Shown here piece after piece: positions 1 to 8,359 of a stretch of 64,000 bases of DNA (its first letter is position 1; each line of letters starts with the position of its first letter). The stretch lies in the NCBI RefSeq assembly GCF_004801315.1, contig NZ_SSNW01000017.1, forward strand, positions 1 to 64,000, in the 5' to 3' direction. The notes beneath the pieces were generated by a model that searched no databases, had not been told where the DNA came from, and saw only the letters and a list, made by a program, of their open reading frames with translations. This DNA is from Deinococcus sp. Arct2-2 (lineage in GTDB: Bacteria; Deinococcota; Deinococci; Deinococcales; Deinococcaceae). Made by a program: the position numbers and the translations under genes.

Positions 1-19
1 TCTCTGATCCCTGAAGGAG

Positions 20-96
20 GCCCCTTGAAGCTCGTGGCTTAACCCGAACTCACGTCCTCTAAGGGGGGGCGTTGCGTCAGCAACGGGGGGGTTCAC
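20..96. repeat. Partial copy of a GC-rich palindromic dispersed repeat
   Basis: The stretch around 59-96 (a run of G, then GCGTTGC, a short loop, GCAACG and GGGGGGGTTCACC) matches the right half of two fuller copies at 48823-48925 and 56084-56184. The left half is diverged or missing here. It is a non-coding, MITE-like or small-nuclear-repeat type sequence. Identification rests only on comparison within this window. Confidence 0.6.
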
Positions 97-161
97 CCGC
101 CAAGTCACCCGCCAATCCAGACCTCCACCGCCCCAACACAATCGCTTAACATCAAACGTTT

Positions 162-167
162 TATACT
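162..167 (+). promoter_or_regulatory. -10 box (TATACT) of a leaderless promoter
   Basis: TATACT is followed by six bases and then the ATG at 174. This places the transcript start at or next to the start codon, so the following gene is probably translated from a leaderless mRNA, which is common in Deinococcus. No Shine-Dalgarno sequence precedes the ATG. No convincing -35 box was found at normal spacing. Confidence 0.55.
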
Positions 168-173
168 GATGGT

Positions 174-1124
174 ATGACTACTTCTTCCCTCATTCCGCAC
201 GGGATGCACCACGTGACCGCCGTGACCGCCAACGCGCCCGCCAACCACGCTTTTTATGTGGGCGTGCTGGGGATGCGGATGGTCAAAAAGACCGTGAACC
301 AAGACGATCCCAGCGCCTACCACCTGTTTTTCGCCGATGGTGCGGGCAATCCCGGCAGCGACCTGACCTTTTTCGAATGGCCCGTGCCGCCCGAAGAACC
401 CGGCAACCGCTCTATTTCCCGAACGAGTTTGCGCGTGCCGGAGGGTAGCCTAACTTGGTGGGGCGATTACTTGGTGGGGCAGGGCATAAGCACCACCCAC
501 AGCCAACGTGCAGGCCGTCCCAGCCTCGATTTCACCGACCCCGAAGGCCAACGCCTCAGCCTGATCGAAGGTGGCCCCAGCGGGCAAACGTGGGCCGCTA
601 GTGTGATTCCTGCTGCCCACCAGATTTCCGGCCTCGGCCCCAGCGAACTGACCTTGCCCGCGCTGTTTCCCACCGACCGCGTGCTGACCCGCGTGTACGG
701 CCTGACCGCCGCTGGCACGTATTCTGACCCGGCCAGCGCCGAACATACCGTGCATGTGTACCAGATGGGGGAGGGCGGCCCACACGCTGAACTTCACCTG
801 CGGATTCGGCCCGATTTGGCCCCGGCCCGCCCCGGTGCAGGCGGCGTGCATCACATTGCCCTGCGCGTTCACGATGAGCAATACCACGACTGGAATGCCG
901 AATTGGGCGGCTTGGGCCTCCGCACCAGCGGCGAGGTAGACCGCCATTGGTTCCAGTCCATCTACTACCGCGAACCACAAGGAATATTGATAGAGCTTGC
1001 CACCGATGGCCCCGGCTTTGGCGTAGACGAAGACGCCGATAAATTGGGAGAAAAGCTGGTGCTGGCCCCCTTTTTGGAGCCTAAGCGGGCGCAGATCGAA
1101 GCTGGATTAAAGCCTGTCGGGTAA
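174..1124 (+). CDS. VOC-family ring-cleaving dioxygenase / glyoxalase-like protein
   Basis: This 316-residue protein belongs to the vicinal-oxygen-chelate superfamily, of the type annotated as ring-cleaving dioxygenase (LinE/MhqO-like). The N-terminal MHHVTAVT stretch and the second-module HHIALRV near residue 225 supply metal-binding His residues, and the C-terminal ILIELATD supplies the Glu. Two betaalphabetabetabeta modules fit the length. Family members are cytosolic metal-dependent oxygenases or hydroquinone-detoxifying enzymes; the substrate cannot be read from the sequence. The ATG at 174 follows a -10 box directly, supporting a leaderless start. It ends at a bidirectional terminator facing the next, convergent gene. 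Confidence 0.85.
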   Translation: MTTSSLIPHGMHHVTAVTANAPANHAFYVGVLGMRMVKKTVNQDDPSAYHLFFADGAGNPGSDLTFFEWPVPPEEPGNRSISRTSLRVPEGSLTWWGDYLVGQGISTTHSQRAGRPSLDFTDPEGQRLSLIEGGPSGQTWAASVIPAAHQISGLGPSELTLPALFPTDRVLTRVYGLTAAGTYSDPASAEHTVHVYQMGEGGPHAELHLRIRPDLAPARPGAGGVHHIALRVHDEQYHDWNAELGGLGLRTSGEVDRHWFQSIYYREPQGILIELATDGPGFGVDEDADKLGEKLVLAPFLEPKRAQIEAGLKPVG

Positions 1125-1135
1125 TTGCGAATAGG

Positions 1136-1166
1136 ACAAGGCCGCCCCGGTTGGAGGCGGCCTTGT
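1136..1166. terminator. Bidirectional intrinsic terminator
   Basis: Arms ACAAGGCCGCC (1136-1146) and GGCGGCCTTGT (1156-1166) form a perfect 11-bp stem with a 9-base loop. It lies between two convergent genes that end at 1124 (plus strand) and 1183 (minus strand), so it probably ends both transcripts. Confidence 0.75.
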
Positions 1167-1182
1167 TCAAATGCGGTTTAGA

Positions 1183-1707
1183 TCAGATGCAATCGACGAC
1201 AGGGATTCCTTGTGGTGCGACAAGGCTGTTACTCTTGAGGCCACTCGCGGAGTAGCCAGTCAGAGTGACGAAAGTAGTTCCCTTGTTTGTAGGGTTGACA
1301 ATGATGGCCTGCGGCTTCAACGATTGGGCCGAGATTGCAGTCTTGTTCAAGCTTAAAGGAGCCATATTGGGGCCGAACATATAGGTAAAGACATCATTGC
1401 CAGAGGAGTCAGGGGTAAATTGGCCCGTCGATTCTGCCAGCTTTCCACCCTTCGAACCCTCGAAGCTGACATCAAGTTGTGCAAGTGTGCCTACCCAACT
1501 GACGTTCATGACTACAGTCGTGTCGCGGTTGTCACAGATGACGTATTCAGGCTTTGTGCCGCCGTTACCGTCAGGAACATTCCGGTACCAATCAGATGTG
1601 TAAGAGTTAAGGGCAGTAATAGTTACTGGGCCACCTACATCAACCGTTACCCCGCAACTTGCCAACGCGGCGCTCAACCCAACCAGTCCCAGCAGCAATT
1701 TCTTCAT
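1183..1707 (-). CDS. Small secreted lipoprotein of unknown function
   Basis: The protein has 174 residues from the ATG at 1707. It opens with a lipoprotein signal peptide: MKKLL, a hydrophobic stretch, then the lipobox LASC with the acylated Cys near residue 20. The rest reads as a small beta-rich extracytoplasmic domain with no motif I recognise; it has an internal Cys (CDNRD) and a C-terminal Cys (VVDCI) that could pair. The frame is open upstream to 1905, but the signal peptide fixes the start at or near MKKLL. Function unknown. Confidence 0.7.
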   Translation of the reverse strand: MKKLLLGLVGLSAALASCGVTVDVGGPVTITALNSYTSDWYRNVPDGNGGTKPEYVICDNRDTTVVMNVSWVGTLAQLDVSFEGSKGGKLAESTGQFTPDSSGNDVFTYMFGPNMAPLSLNKTAISAQSLKPQAIIVNPTNKGTTFVTLTGYSASGLKSNSLVAPQGIPVVDCI

Positions 1708-1903
1708 ACCCCTACTGTCACGCATCAAGCTGATGTGGACGTGATGTGTTCTTAAGGCGTCTTGAGACTCACGGGGGCGGCGCGGGCCTGTGAGCAATCC
1801 TGACTTTCGCGCGCCTATCGGTGAACAAGCCGTCATTTTCAAGCCCTTTAGCCTTTGCTCATGCACCACATCCGGGAAAGCCGCGCTACACTTGCTCCTA
1901 AGC

Positions 1904-3055
1904 ATGGCTTCCGTTGATCCTCAAGTTGTTTTCGTCGTCTCGCGGGATCGCACCCGTGCGTCACTTCTTGCTCCCGTATTGCCTTCTGCCGAGGTGATTT
2001 ATGTGCCCGATGCAGAAACGCTGCTGCGTGAAGCGCATGTGAGGCCGCCGCAAGTGGCCCTGCTGTACACCGATACGCCGGGTGTGCCGTTGGCGCAGGT
2101 GCTTCCGCTGCTGCGGCAACGGGCAGAACTGGCAGGTACGCACTGGCTGGCGGTAGGCACGCAAGGGTTGGGGGCGCTGCTGGCTGCCGGAGCCGACGCC
2201 CTCATCAGCGACACCACGCCTGTAGAAGCCGTTGCCACACAGGTAAAAACAATGTTGGGGCGGGCGCAGCAGCACGCCGATATTCAGGAGCGGGTGGCGC
2301 AGTTGCAGCGCCGCATGGATACGTGGGAACACGAAGAACGGATTCGTGACCAATTGGTGCATATGCTGGTGCACGACCTGAAAAACCCGATTGCCGCCGT
2401 GATGGGCCTGCTAGAAGTCGTGGAGGACGATTCCCGTGTGCCCGACGACTCCCGCGACCTGATTAAAGTGGCCCGCGACGAAACCCAGCATTTGCTTCAC
2501 TTGGCCGTGAATATGCTGGATGTCCGCAAGATTCAGGCCGGAAAGATGAACCTGCGCCGGGAACTGATGTTCAGCCCGATGTTTGCAGAAGTGATAGACC
2601 TCGCACGCGGCGACGTGGGCAGTGGTCTGCGTGACCGCCATGTGCGGGTAGAAGTCGAACCCGGCCTGAGCCCGGCCAGCGCCGACCCCGAAATTTTGCG
2701 CCGCGTGATGGCTAACCTGATCAGCAACGCCATGAAGCACACGACCACAGGCGGCGTCATTACCCTGATCGTGCGGCAGGGCAAAGAAGACGTGCAATTC
2801 TTGATCCGCGACGATGGCGAGGGCATTCCCGCCGAAGACCTCCCCAACCTGTTCGCCGCCTTCGAGCAAAGCCGCCTGACGCTACACGGGCGCTTCGATA
2901 CTGGCATGGGGCTGGCTTTTTGCAAACTGGCCATCGAGGAACACAGCGGCACGATTATGGTGGAGTCCGAACGGGGCAAGGGCGCTACCTTTACCTTCAC
3001 GCTGCCGTTGGCCCAAGACGGCGACGACGAGGATTTCGCGGAACTGTTGAATTAG
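1904..3055 (+). CDS. Sensor histidine kinase with degenerate receiver-like N-terminus
   Basis: The protein has about 383 residues from the ATG at 1904. Residues about 1-120 resemble a receiver fold (hydrophobic strands, ALLYTDTPG where a phospho-acceptor loop would be) and are followed by a coiled-coil linker. The kinase core follows: H-box MLVHDLKNP with the phospho-accepting His, N-box [11 protein letters not shown]1 box DDGEGIP and G2 box GMGLAF. No transmembrane segment is visible, so it should be cytosolic. The frame is open from 1790, but the ATG at 1904 directly precedes the receiver-like strand. No partner regulator is adjacent; the signal is unknown. Confidence 0.8.
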   Translation: MASVDPQVVFVVSRDRTRASLLAPVLPSAEVIYVPDAETLLREAHVRPPQVALLYTDTPGVPLAQVLPLLRQRAELAGTHWLAVGTQGLGALLAAGADALISDTTPVEAVATQVKTMLGRAQQHADIQERVAQLQRRMDTWEHEERIRDQLVHMLVHDLKNPIAAVMGLLEVVEDDSRVPDDSRDLIKVARDETQHLLHLAVNMLDVRKIQAGKMNLRRELMFSPMFAEVIDLARGDVGSGLRDRHVRVEVEPGLSPASADPEILRRVMANLISNAMKHTTTGGVITLIVRQGKEDVQFLIRDDGEGIPAEDLPNLFAAFEQSRLTLHGRFDTGMGLAFCKLAIEEHSGTIMVESERGKGATFTFTLPLAQDGDDEDFAELLN

Positions 3056-3322
3056 GGCTGCGGGGCGTGGGTTGTGGAAAAGGCGGGGCGCAGATTCATA
3101 CGGACTCCGCTTAATTCCGCCACAATCGGGAAAGCACCGCTTGCGGCTCCATATCGCGTATCCCGTAGTTTTTCTTACTCGCTCCGCTCGGATTGAATCC
3201 AGAAAGGAGCAGGATTCAATCGGAATCCGTATCACCCTAGTTTTTACCTTCTCCACACGCTTCTTCCTGTTCCTGCTTGCGGCGCGTTAGGCTGGCCTCC
3301 TTACCCCAAGGAGACAGCATTT
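3056..3322. other. Intergenic region with imperfect inverted repeat
   Basis: No gene is seen. An imperfect inverted repeat (TCGGATTGAATCC, an 11-base spacer, then GGATTCAATCGGA, about 3189-3226) sits in the middle. A Shine-Dalgarno sequence (AAGGAG) for the next gene lies at the right edge. The inverted repeat may be a terminator for the kinase gene or a dispersed deinococcal repeat. Confidence 0.4.
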
Positions 3323-4342
3323 ATGACCCAAGTTGAAGCCATGACCGGAGAAACACCACAGTCCTTCCGTGCCCTGCGGATGGTGAAAGATGAGGCGGGC
3401 ATTCGGGCCGAGGTTCAGACCCTCCCGCTGTCAGCCTTGCCAGACGGTGACACGTTGGTGCAGGTGCACTATTCCAGCCTGAACTACAAGGACGGGCTGG
3501 CGGTGTCGGGCAAACCCGGCGTGCTGCGCGGCTATCCCATGACACCGGGTATCGACCTTGCCGGAACCGTCATTTCCTGTGAATCGGGCCAGTGGCAACT
3601 GGGCGACGCCGTAGTGCTGACGGGCTGGGGCATAGGCGAGCGCACCGACGGCGGCTATGCCGAGCTGGCGCGGGTGCGTTCCGAATGGCTGGTGCCGCTG
3701 CCGCCCGGAACGACGCCGCAGTGGGCCATGAGCGTAGGCACGGCGGGCTTCACGGCCATGCTGGCGGTCATGGCGCTCGAAGATCACGGTGTCACGCCGG
3801 ATGGGGGAGAGGTGCTGGTGACGGGCGCGGCGGGCGGCGTGGGTAGTACGGCTGTGGCACTCTTGGCCGCCGCAGGCTTTACCGTGACCGCCAGCACAGG
3901 CCGCCCCGCAGAGGCCGACTATTTGCGCGGTTTGGGGGCCACCACTGTCATTGGGCGCGAAGACCTGCCCGCCCTTAAGCGCCCGCTGGAAAAGGAACGC
4001 TGGGGGGGCGTCATAGACAGCGTGGGGGGCGCGACTTTGGCCGGAGCCATCGCCTCTACCCGAACGCACGGCGCGGTGGCGGCCTGTGGGTTGGCGGGCG
4101 GCAGCGACCTTCCTACCAGTGTCTTTCCCTTCATTTTGCGCGGCGTCACACTGGCCGGAATAGATTCGGTCACTTGCCCTATGCCGCGCCGCCGCGCCGC
4201 GTGGGAACGCTTGGCCCGCGACTTGCCCGCCGCAACATTGCAAGACGTGACCCAGATTCACCCCCTCGCAGACGCGCCCGCACTGGCCCAGCAGATTCTG
4301 GCTGGACAGGTGCGCGGGCGGGTGGTGATTGAGGTGGGCTGA
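3323..4342 (+). CDS. YhdH/YhfP-family NADPH:quinone oxidoreductase (acrylyl-CoA reductase-like)
   Basis: This 339-residue zinc-independent medium-chain dehydrogenase/reductase has the YhdH-family N-terminus (FRALRMVKDE), the substrate-site SSLNYKDGLAVSG and PGIDLAGTV motifs, and the NADPH-binding VTGAAGGVGSTAVALLA glycine-rich turn near residues 170-185. Family members reduce acryloyl-CoA or small enones/quinones with NADPH in the cytosol. The start is set by AAGGAG with suitable spacing to the ATG at 3323. Length matches the family. The exact substrate is not determinable. Confidence 0.88.
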   Translation: MTQVEAMTGETPQSFRALRMVKDEAGIRAEVQTLPLSALPDGDTLVQVHYSSLNYKDGLAVSGKPGVLRGYPMTPGIDLAGTVISCESGQWQLGDAVVLTGWGIGERTDGGYAELARVRSEWLVPLPPGTTPQWAMSVGTAGFTAMLAVMALEDHGVTPDGGEVLVTGAAGGVGSTAVALLAAAGFTVTASTGRPAEADYLRGLGATTVIGREDLPALKRPLEKERWGGVIDSVGGATLAGAIASTRTHGAVAACGLAGGSDLPTSVFPFILRGVTLAGIDSVTCPMPRRRAAWERLARDLPAATLQDVTQIHPLADAPALAQQILAGQVRGRVVIEVG

Positions 4343-4584
4343 GCGGGGGGGAAGTCTAAGGGTCTAAGGAAGGGCAAGGGTAATCGCTGACGCTCACTCA
4401 CCCCCTCCCCGGCCCTCCCCCCTCAAGGGTGAGGGAGCAAACAGCCCCAGAGTGTTGCACTTGCCCTTAGCCCTCGCCCCTTGCCGGACTTGCAGAGGGG
4501 CGCTTGAGTTGCGGCGGGGTGAGAGGGCAAGTCAGCAAAGCCCCCGCCCCAACACCTTAGACCTTTAGACCCTCCCGCCGACCC

Positions 4585-6816
4585 TCAGTTCCCCACCGTA
4601 AGCGTCCCCACATCGCTGCTGGGCGTGCTGGGGCTAAGGCTGACGCTGCGTTCCTGTTTCGTCTCACCCACTTCCCCGAAAATACCGTTGCTGTTGGTGT
4701 CCCGGCCTGCCACCATCCGGAATGTGCCGTTGGGCAAGAAGGCGGTAAAGCGCCCCAAGCTGTCGAGTGCGGGCTGATAGGTTGTGCCCGCCGAATCTTG
4801 CAGGCGCAGGCCCACGCCGCTGCTGGTGGCTGGGGCGTTCAGGGCGGCGGCAGCGTTGATCATGCCGAAGCCGAATTGCGTGTCACGTCCTGCTGCGCCT
4901 AAGTCTGTGGCGGTGGCGTTCAGGCGGGCCAAAGTATTGGCGGGGGTGCTGGTCACGCCTTTGCTGAGCAGCAGGGCGGCCAGAGCGGCCACTTGCGGCG
5001 CGGCCTGACTGGTGCCCGATTCGGCCATATACGTGGGCTGATTTCGGCCATAATCCCAGCCCGTAGAAAAGATCATGTCGGGAAAGGGGGAGCCATTCAG
5101 CGTGCCGCCATTGAAGGACGTAGGCGTATTGGGGTCGGTGCCGCCGGGTGCGCTGAGCTGTACAGCGGCATACGTGCTGCTGTAAGAGGCGTGAATGGGC
5201 ACACTGCTTCCAGAAAGAGCCACGCTGCCCACTGCGACGGCAGCCGAACAAGCGGCGGGATAGGTAGGCACGGTGGTTCCGCTGTTCCCGGCGGCAGCGA
5301 AGACCAACGCCCCAGCGGTGCGGGCTTCGGCAATGGCGTCGCACATGGGCGCGGCGGTGGCGGCGCTGATCTCTCCGCCCAGACTCAGATTGATGACCTG
5401 TGCGGGGTGGGGAGTGGTGGTGATCGTAGGCACACTCAGTCCCGCCGCGTAGCGCACCGACAAGATGACATCGGCCAGCGTAATGTCTCCGTTGGCGTCG
5501 ATGGCCCGGATCGGCAGCACCTTGATGGGCGCGAGGTAAGACGCCCCGACTACGCCGCTGGTGCTGCACTCGGCACATCCCACAGGCGCAATAGCGCCCC
5601 AGCGGGCGGCAATAATTCCGGTCACATGGGTGCCGTGACTGTCGACGGCCCGCGCCCGCACCCGGTCAGGGGTGGTGGGGTCGGTGGGATCGTTGTCTAT
5701 GCCGTCTCCGTCGCCATTGTTGGAGTCGCTCAGCACATCCAGCGCCCCTTCGCCCGACTGCCACAGTTGCCCCGCCAAGTCCGGATGATCGAACCGCACG
5801 CCGGAATCGATGACCGCTACCGTAATGGGCCGGGTGTAGCCGCCGCCCTCCATGTCGCGCCACACGGCCCCGTAGCCCACCAGCGGATAGGCCCACTGGA
5901 GGCCCGCGTATTGGTCGGTGGGAATCACGGGTGTGCTGGCTTGTTGGAGCAACACGGCGTTGGGCACGGCATATTCCACATTCGGATCGGCCTGCAACGC
6001 GGCGAGGGCAGGGGCGACTTCCTTAGTGTTCAGCAGCACGTCACGCCCGCCCAAATCTCGGCGCTGGCTGGGCGCTATGCCTAAGTTGGTCAGCACTTCC
6101 GCAGAGCGTTGCAAGCTTTGAAGCTGAGCCGTAGAAAGCTGCGAGCCGAGCGCCTGAGCGTTCAGGGTTTTGCTGTTTAGCACCGCGTTGTGAGCGGCAG
6201 TGGCCCGGTACTTCACCACCACGCCCCGCGCCTGTATACCCCGCGCCTGCGATTCTGCTGAACTGTCCTGCGTCTGCGTGCCTAGCTGGGCATCGGCTCC
6301 ACTCACGTTCAGACTCTGTGCCGCAGCGCCGTCTACCACGCGTCCGGTCAAGGTGTAATTGTCTGCCGTCACCGTCCATGTCGCGGTGCCACTGGCTGTT
6401 CCTGACACCCAGCTGAGTACCACGTCGCCGCTGAGAGTACGGAGGTTGGCCGCTGCCGTCGCCACTTTCACGCGGTCTGCGGTGAGGGTCAGAGTCACGT
6501 CGCCGCTGCCCGCCGTCACGGACACGGCCAGCCAATCGGGAACGTTCTTGACATTCCAGTTGCCGCTGAAGCTCTGCTTAGCCGTGCCGGACAGCGCCGT
6601 GCCGAGGTTGACCGTCTGGTTGGCGAGGCTGGTGGGTGCGGGAGTAGGCACGACGGGCGGTGCTGGGGGAACCACCACGACGGGCGGCACTTCTACAACG
6701 GGCGGCACCTCCACTATTGGCGGCGGCGGCACCACAGGCGGATCTACCGTGCAGGCCATCAGCGACAGGGTCAGCAAGGCCACCAAAGGCAAACGCAGAG
6801 GCAAAGAGCGGTTCAT
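4585..6816 (-). CDS. Subtilisin-like (S8) serine protease lipoprotein
   Basis: The protein has 743 residues. The N-terminus is a lipoprotein signal ending LMAC (Cys about 22), followed by a Pro/Val-rich spacer of PPVVEVPPVV repeats, then an Ig-like/propeptide region. The S8 catalytic triad is complete: Asp in VAVIDSGVRFDHPDL (about 333), His in DSHGTHVTGIIAA (about 392) and Ser in ESGTSQAAPQVAALAALL (about 597). A C-terminal beta domain follows. It should be anchored outside the cytoplasmic membrane and degrade extracellular peptides or protein; Deinococcus genomes carry many such proteases. It is transcribed toward the preceding plus-strand gene (convergent). Confidence 0.9.
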   Translation of the reverse strand: MNRSLPLRLPLVALLTLSLMACTVDPPVVPPPPIVEVPPVVEVPPVVVVPPAPPVVPTPAPTSLANQTVNLGTALSGTAKQSFSGNWNVKNVPDWLAVSVTAGSGDVTLTLTADRVKVATAAANLRTLSGDVVLSWVSGTASGTATWTVTADNYTLTGRVVDGAAAQSLNVSGADAQLGTQTQDSSAESQARGIQARGVVVKYRATAAHNAVLNSKTLNAQALGSQLSTAQLQSLQRSAEVLTNLGIAPSQRRDLGGRDVLLNTKEVAPALAALQADPNVEYAVPNAVLLQQASTPVIPTDQYAGLQWAYPLVGYGAVWRDMEGGGYTRPITVAVIDSGVRFDHPDLAGQLWQSGEGALDVLSDSNNGDGDGIDNDPTDPTTPDRVRARAVDSHGTHVTGIIAARWGAIAPVGCAECSTSGVVGASYLAPIKVLPIRAIDANGDITLADVILSVRYAAGLSVPTITTTPHPAQVINLSLGGEISAATAAPMCDAIAEARTAGALVFAAAGNSGTTVPTYPAACSAAVAVGSVALSGSSVPIHASYSSTYAAVQLSAPGGTDPNTPTSFNGGTLNGSPFPDMIFSTGWDYGRNQPTYMAESGTSQAAPQVAALAALLLSKGVTSTPANTLARLNATATDLGAAGRDTQFGFGMINAAAALNAPATSSGVGLRLQDSAGTTYQPALDSLGRFTAFLPNGTFRMVAGRDTNSNGIFGEVGETKQERSVSLSPSTPSSDVGTLTVGN

Positions 6817-6964
6817 TGCCCCTAGATTCGCACATCAGCGTTACGCCAGCCTGACAAAATGCAGCCCGGTGCAATACAGCTCGGCAAACTACAGCTCCCC
6901 AGTAGCGCCCAAGCTGCTCCAACCCCCGAATCCGCACGGACAAGCGGGCGCTCCAGCGTGCATC

Positions 6965-7504
6965 ATGGGCGGCGTGCCCAGTGGACGAGTTCATAATTTG
7001 ATCAACATCGCCGTATTTTCTGTCGTGGCAGGCGGCGTCCTGCTTGCTTCCAACCAAAACATCGTTACCGTTGTGCCCACGCAGGCGCTGTATTTCACGC
7101 TGGCCTACGTCGCCGGAACCTTCCTGCTGTCGCCCGATCTGGATTTGGCCGAAGGACATGTGAACAGCAAGCGCTATTGGGGCGTGCTGGGCTTTTTGTG
7201 GGCACCCTACGGCATGATCTTCAGCCACCGGGGGCTGTCTCATACGTGGATTCTGGGGCCGCTGACCCGGCTGGCCTACCTCGGCATCATGGTGGGCATC
7301 GTGTTCGGCTTGCTGTCGCTGGTCTTTCCCGGTGTGCGCGTGCCCGCCCTCCCACAGTCGTTCAGCTTCGCGGCCATTTGGCCTGCGCTTTTGCCGTTGC
7401 TGCTGGGCTATTACCTCAGCCAGTGGCTTCACCTGATCGCCGATGGTGTGCGCCCCGATCACGGGATGCGGCACGGCATGAGGAAGATTCGCAAGCGGTT
7501 TTAG
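6965..7504 (+). CDS. DUF2227-family membrane protein (putative metal-binding)
   Basis: The protein has 179 residues from the ATG at 6965. Hydrophobic segments lie near residues 10-30, 40-55, 100-125 and 135-155. The conserved polar motifs of the DUF2227/YdjM-like family are present: SPDLDLAEG, the WGVLGFLWAPY loop, HRGLSHTWILGP and the late HLIADG. These His/Asp motifs resemble membrane metallohydrolases, but no activity is established. The reading frame extends far upstream, antisense to the protease gene; that part is judged non-coding. Confidence 0.75.
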   Translation: MGGVPSGRVHNLINIAVFSVVAGGVLLASNQNIVTVVPTQALYFTLAYVAGTFLLSPDLDLAEGHVNSKRYWGVLGFLWAPYGMIFSHRGLSHTWILGPLTRLAYLGIMVGIVFGLLSLVFPGVRVPALPQSFSFAAIWPALLPLLLGYYLSQWLHLIADGVRPDHGMRHGMRKIRKRF

Positions 7505-7600
7505 GGTGTTGTTGGGACAGTCGAAGTGGGGTGAAGGGCGTCTAAGAGTCGAGGGTCTACGGGCCTGAGAACTGCCTTCGGGGAGATTTCCCCCCTCCCC

Positions 7601-8224
7601 TTACGGCAACACTCCTTGCAGTCCGGCGTTGGCAAAGCGGTCTAGCGTGGCGGCCAACTGGCCTATCTCGGCGTGGCTCAGGCGGGTGTTGACTGCGTTG
7701 GTTGCCATGCCCTGCAACAACTGAGTGATGCAGGCCAGCAAAAACGGCTGTCTGGACGTTCCCACTGGGGGTGGAAAATGAGTTTCCAAGCGGCGTTCCA
7801 GTTCAGTTAATACCGCTTGCCGCCGCGCCGCGAAGACTGGGCCGCCGCCACTTTGCAGCAGGGTCAGCAGGGCGCGTTCGTTCACCAGCAGCAAAAACAG
7901 GTTACCGAAAGGCCGGGTGCTGCTGTTACTGGCCCGTAAATTGTCTAAAAAAGGGGCCAAGCGCGTTTCAAATTCGGCCAGTCGTGCATCCAGCAGCGCC
8001 GTCAGAATGGCTTCGGTAGACGTGAAATAGGCGTAGATGGTGGGGCGCGACACCCCCAGATGGCTCGCCAGATCGCCCATAGACACGGCCTCGAAACCGC
8101 GAGTGGTAAAGAGCAGTTCACCGCCGTCGAGAATCTGTTGGCGGCGATCTGCACTCGGCAAGCGGCGGCGGGGATCGGGCGGAGCAGAGGAAGGGGAAGC
8201 AGGGGAGGGCCGAGGCTTGGGCAT
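7601..8224 (-). CDS. TetR-family transcriptional regulator
   Basis: The protein has 207 residues. After a Pro-rich N-terminal tail, the TetR helix-turn-helix is clear (RRQQILDGGELLFTTRGFE, MGDLASHLGVSRPTIYAYF, about residues 25-70), followed by an all-helical ligand-binding domain. It is divergent from the YhgE-type export gene, and the 135-bp space between them contains two copies of TGACAGNTTGTCA. The simplest reading is that this protein represses both itself and the export gene and releases on an unknown ligand. Confidence 0.88.
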   Translation of the reverse strand: MPKPRPSPASPSSAPPDPRRRLPSADRRQQILDGGELLFTTRGFEAVSMGDLASHLGVSRPTIYAYFTSTEAILTALLDARLAEFETRLAPFLDNLRASNSSTRPFGNLFLLLVNERALLTLLQSGGGPVFAARRQAVLTELERRLETHFPPPVGTSRQPFLLACITQLLQGMATNAVNTRLSHAEIGQLAATLDRFANAGLQGVLP

Positions 8225-8245
8225 AACTACAACCTACCACTTTGC

Positions 8246-8309
8246 TGACAGATTGTCACTTGACAGATTGACAGTTAAGGCTCATGCTTTGGCTATTGAC
8301 AGGTTGTCA
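8246..8309. promoter_or_regulatory. Paired operators in the TetR / YhgE divergent promoter
   Basis: TGACAGATTGTCA (8246-8258) and TGACAGGTTGTCA (8297-8309) are near-identical 13-bp palindromes. A related half-palindrome (TTGACAGATTGACAG, from 8260) lies between them. Their place between a tetR gene and its divergent neighbour makes them probable TetR operators. Confidence 0.7.
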
Positions 8310-8359
8310 CCTGACGCTGCCTATGTCCCTTTGTCTCCCCCACTTTGCGAGGTTTCCCC

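Noticed and set aside
6359..6964. Upstream extension of the DUF2227 gene
   Set aside because: The extension is antisense to the subtilase gene, Thr/Gly-rich and unlike the family; the ATG at 6965 gives the normal family length.
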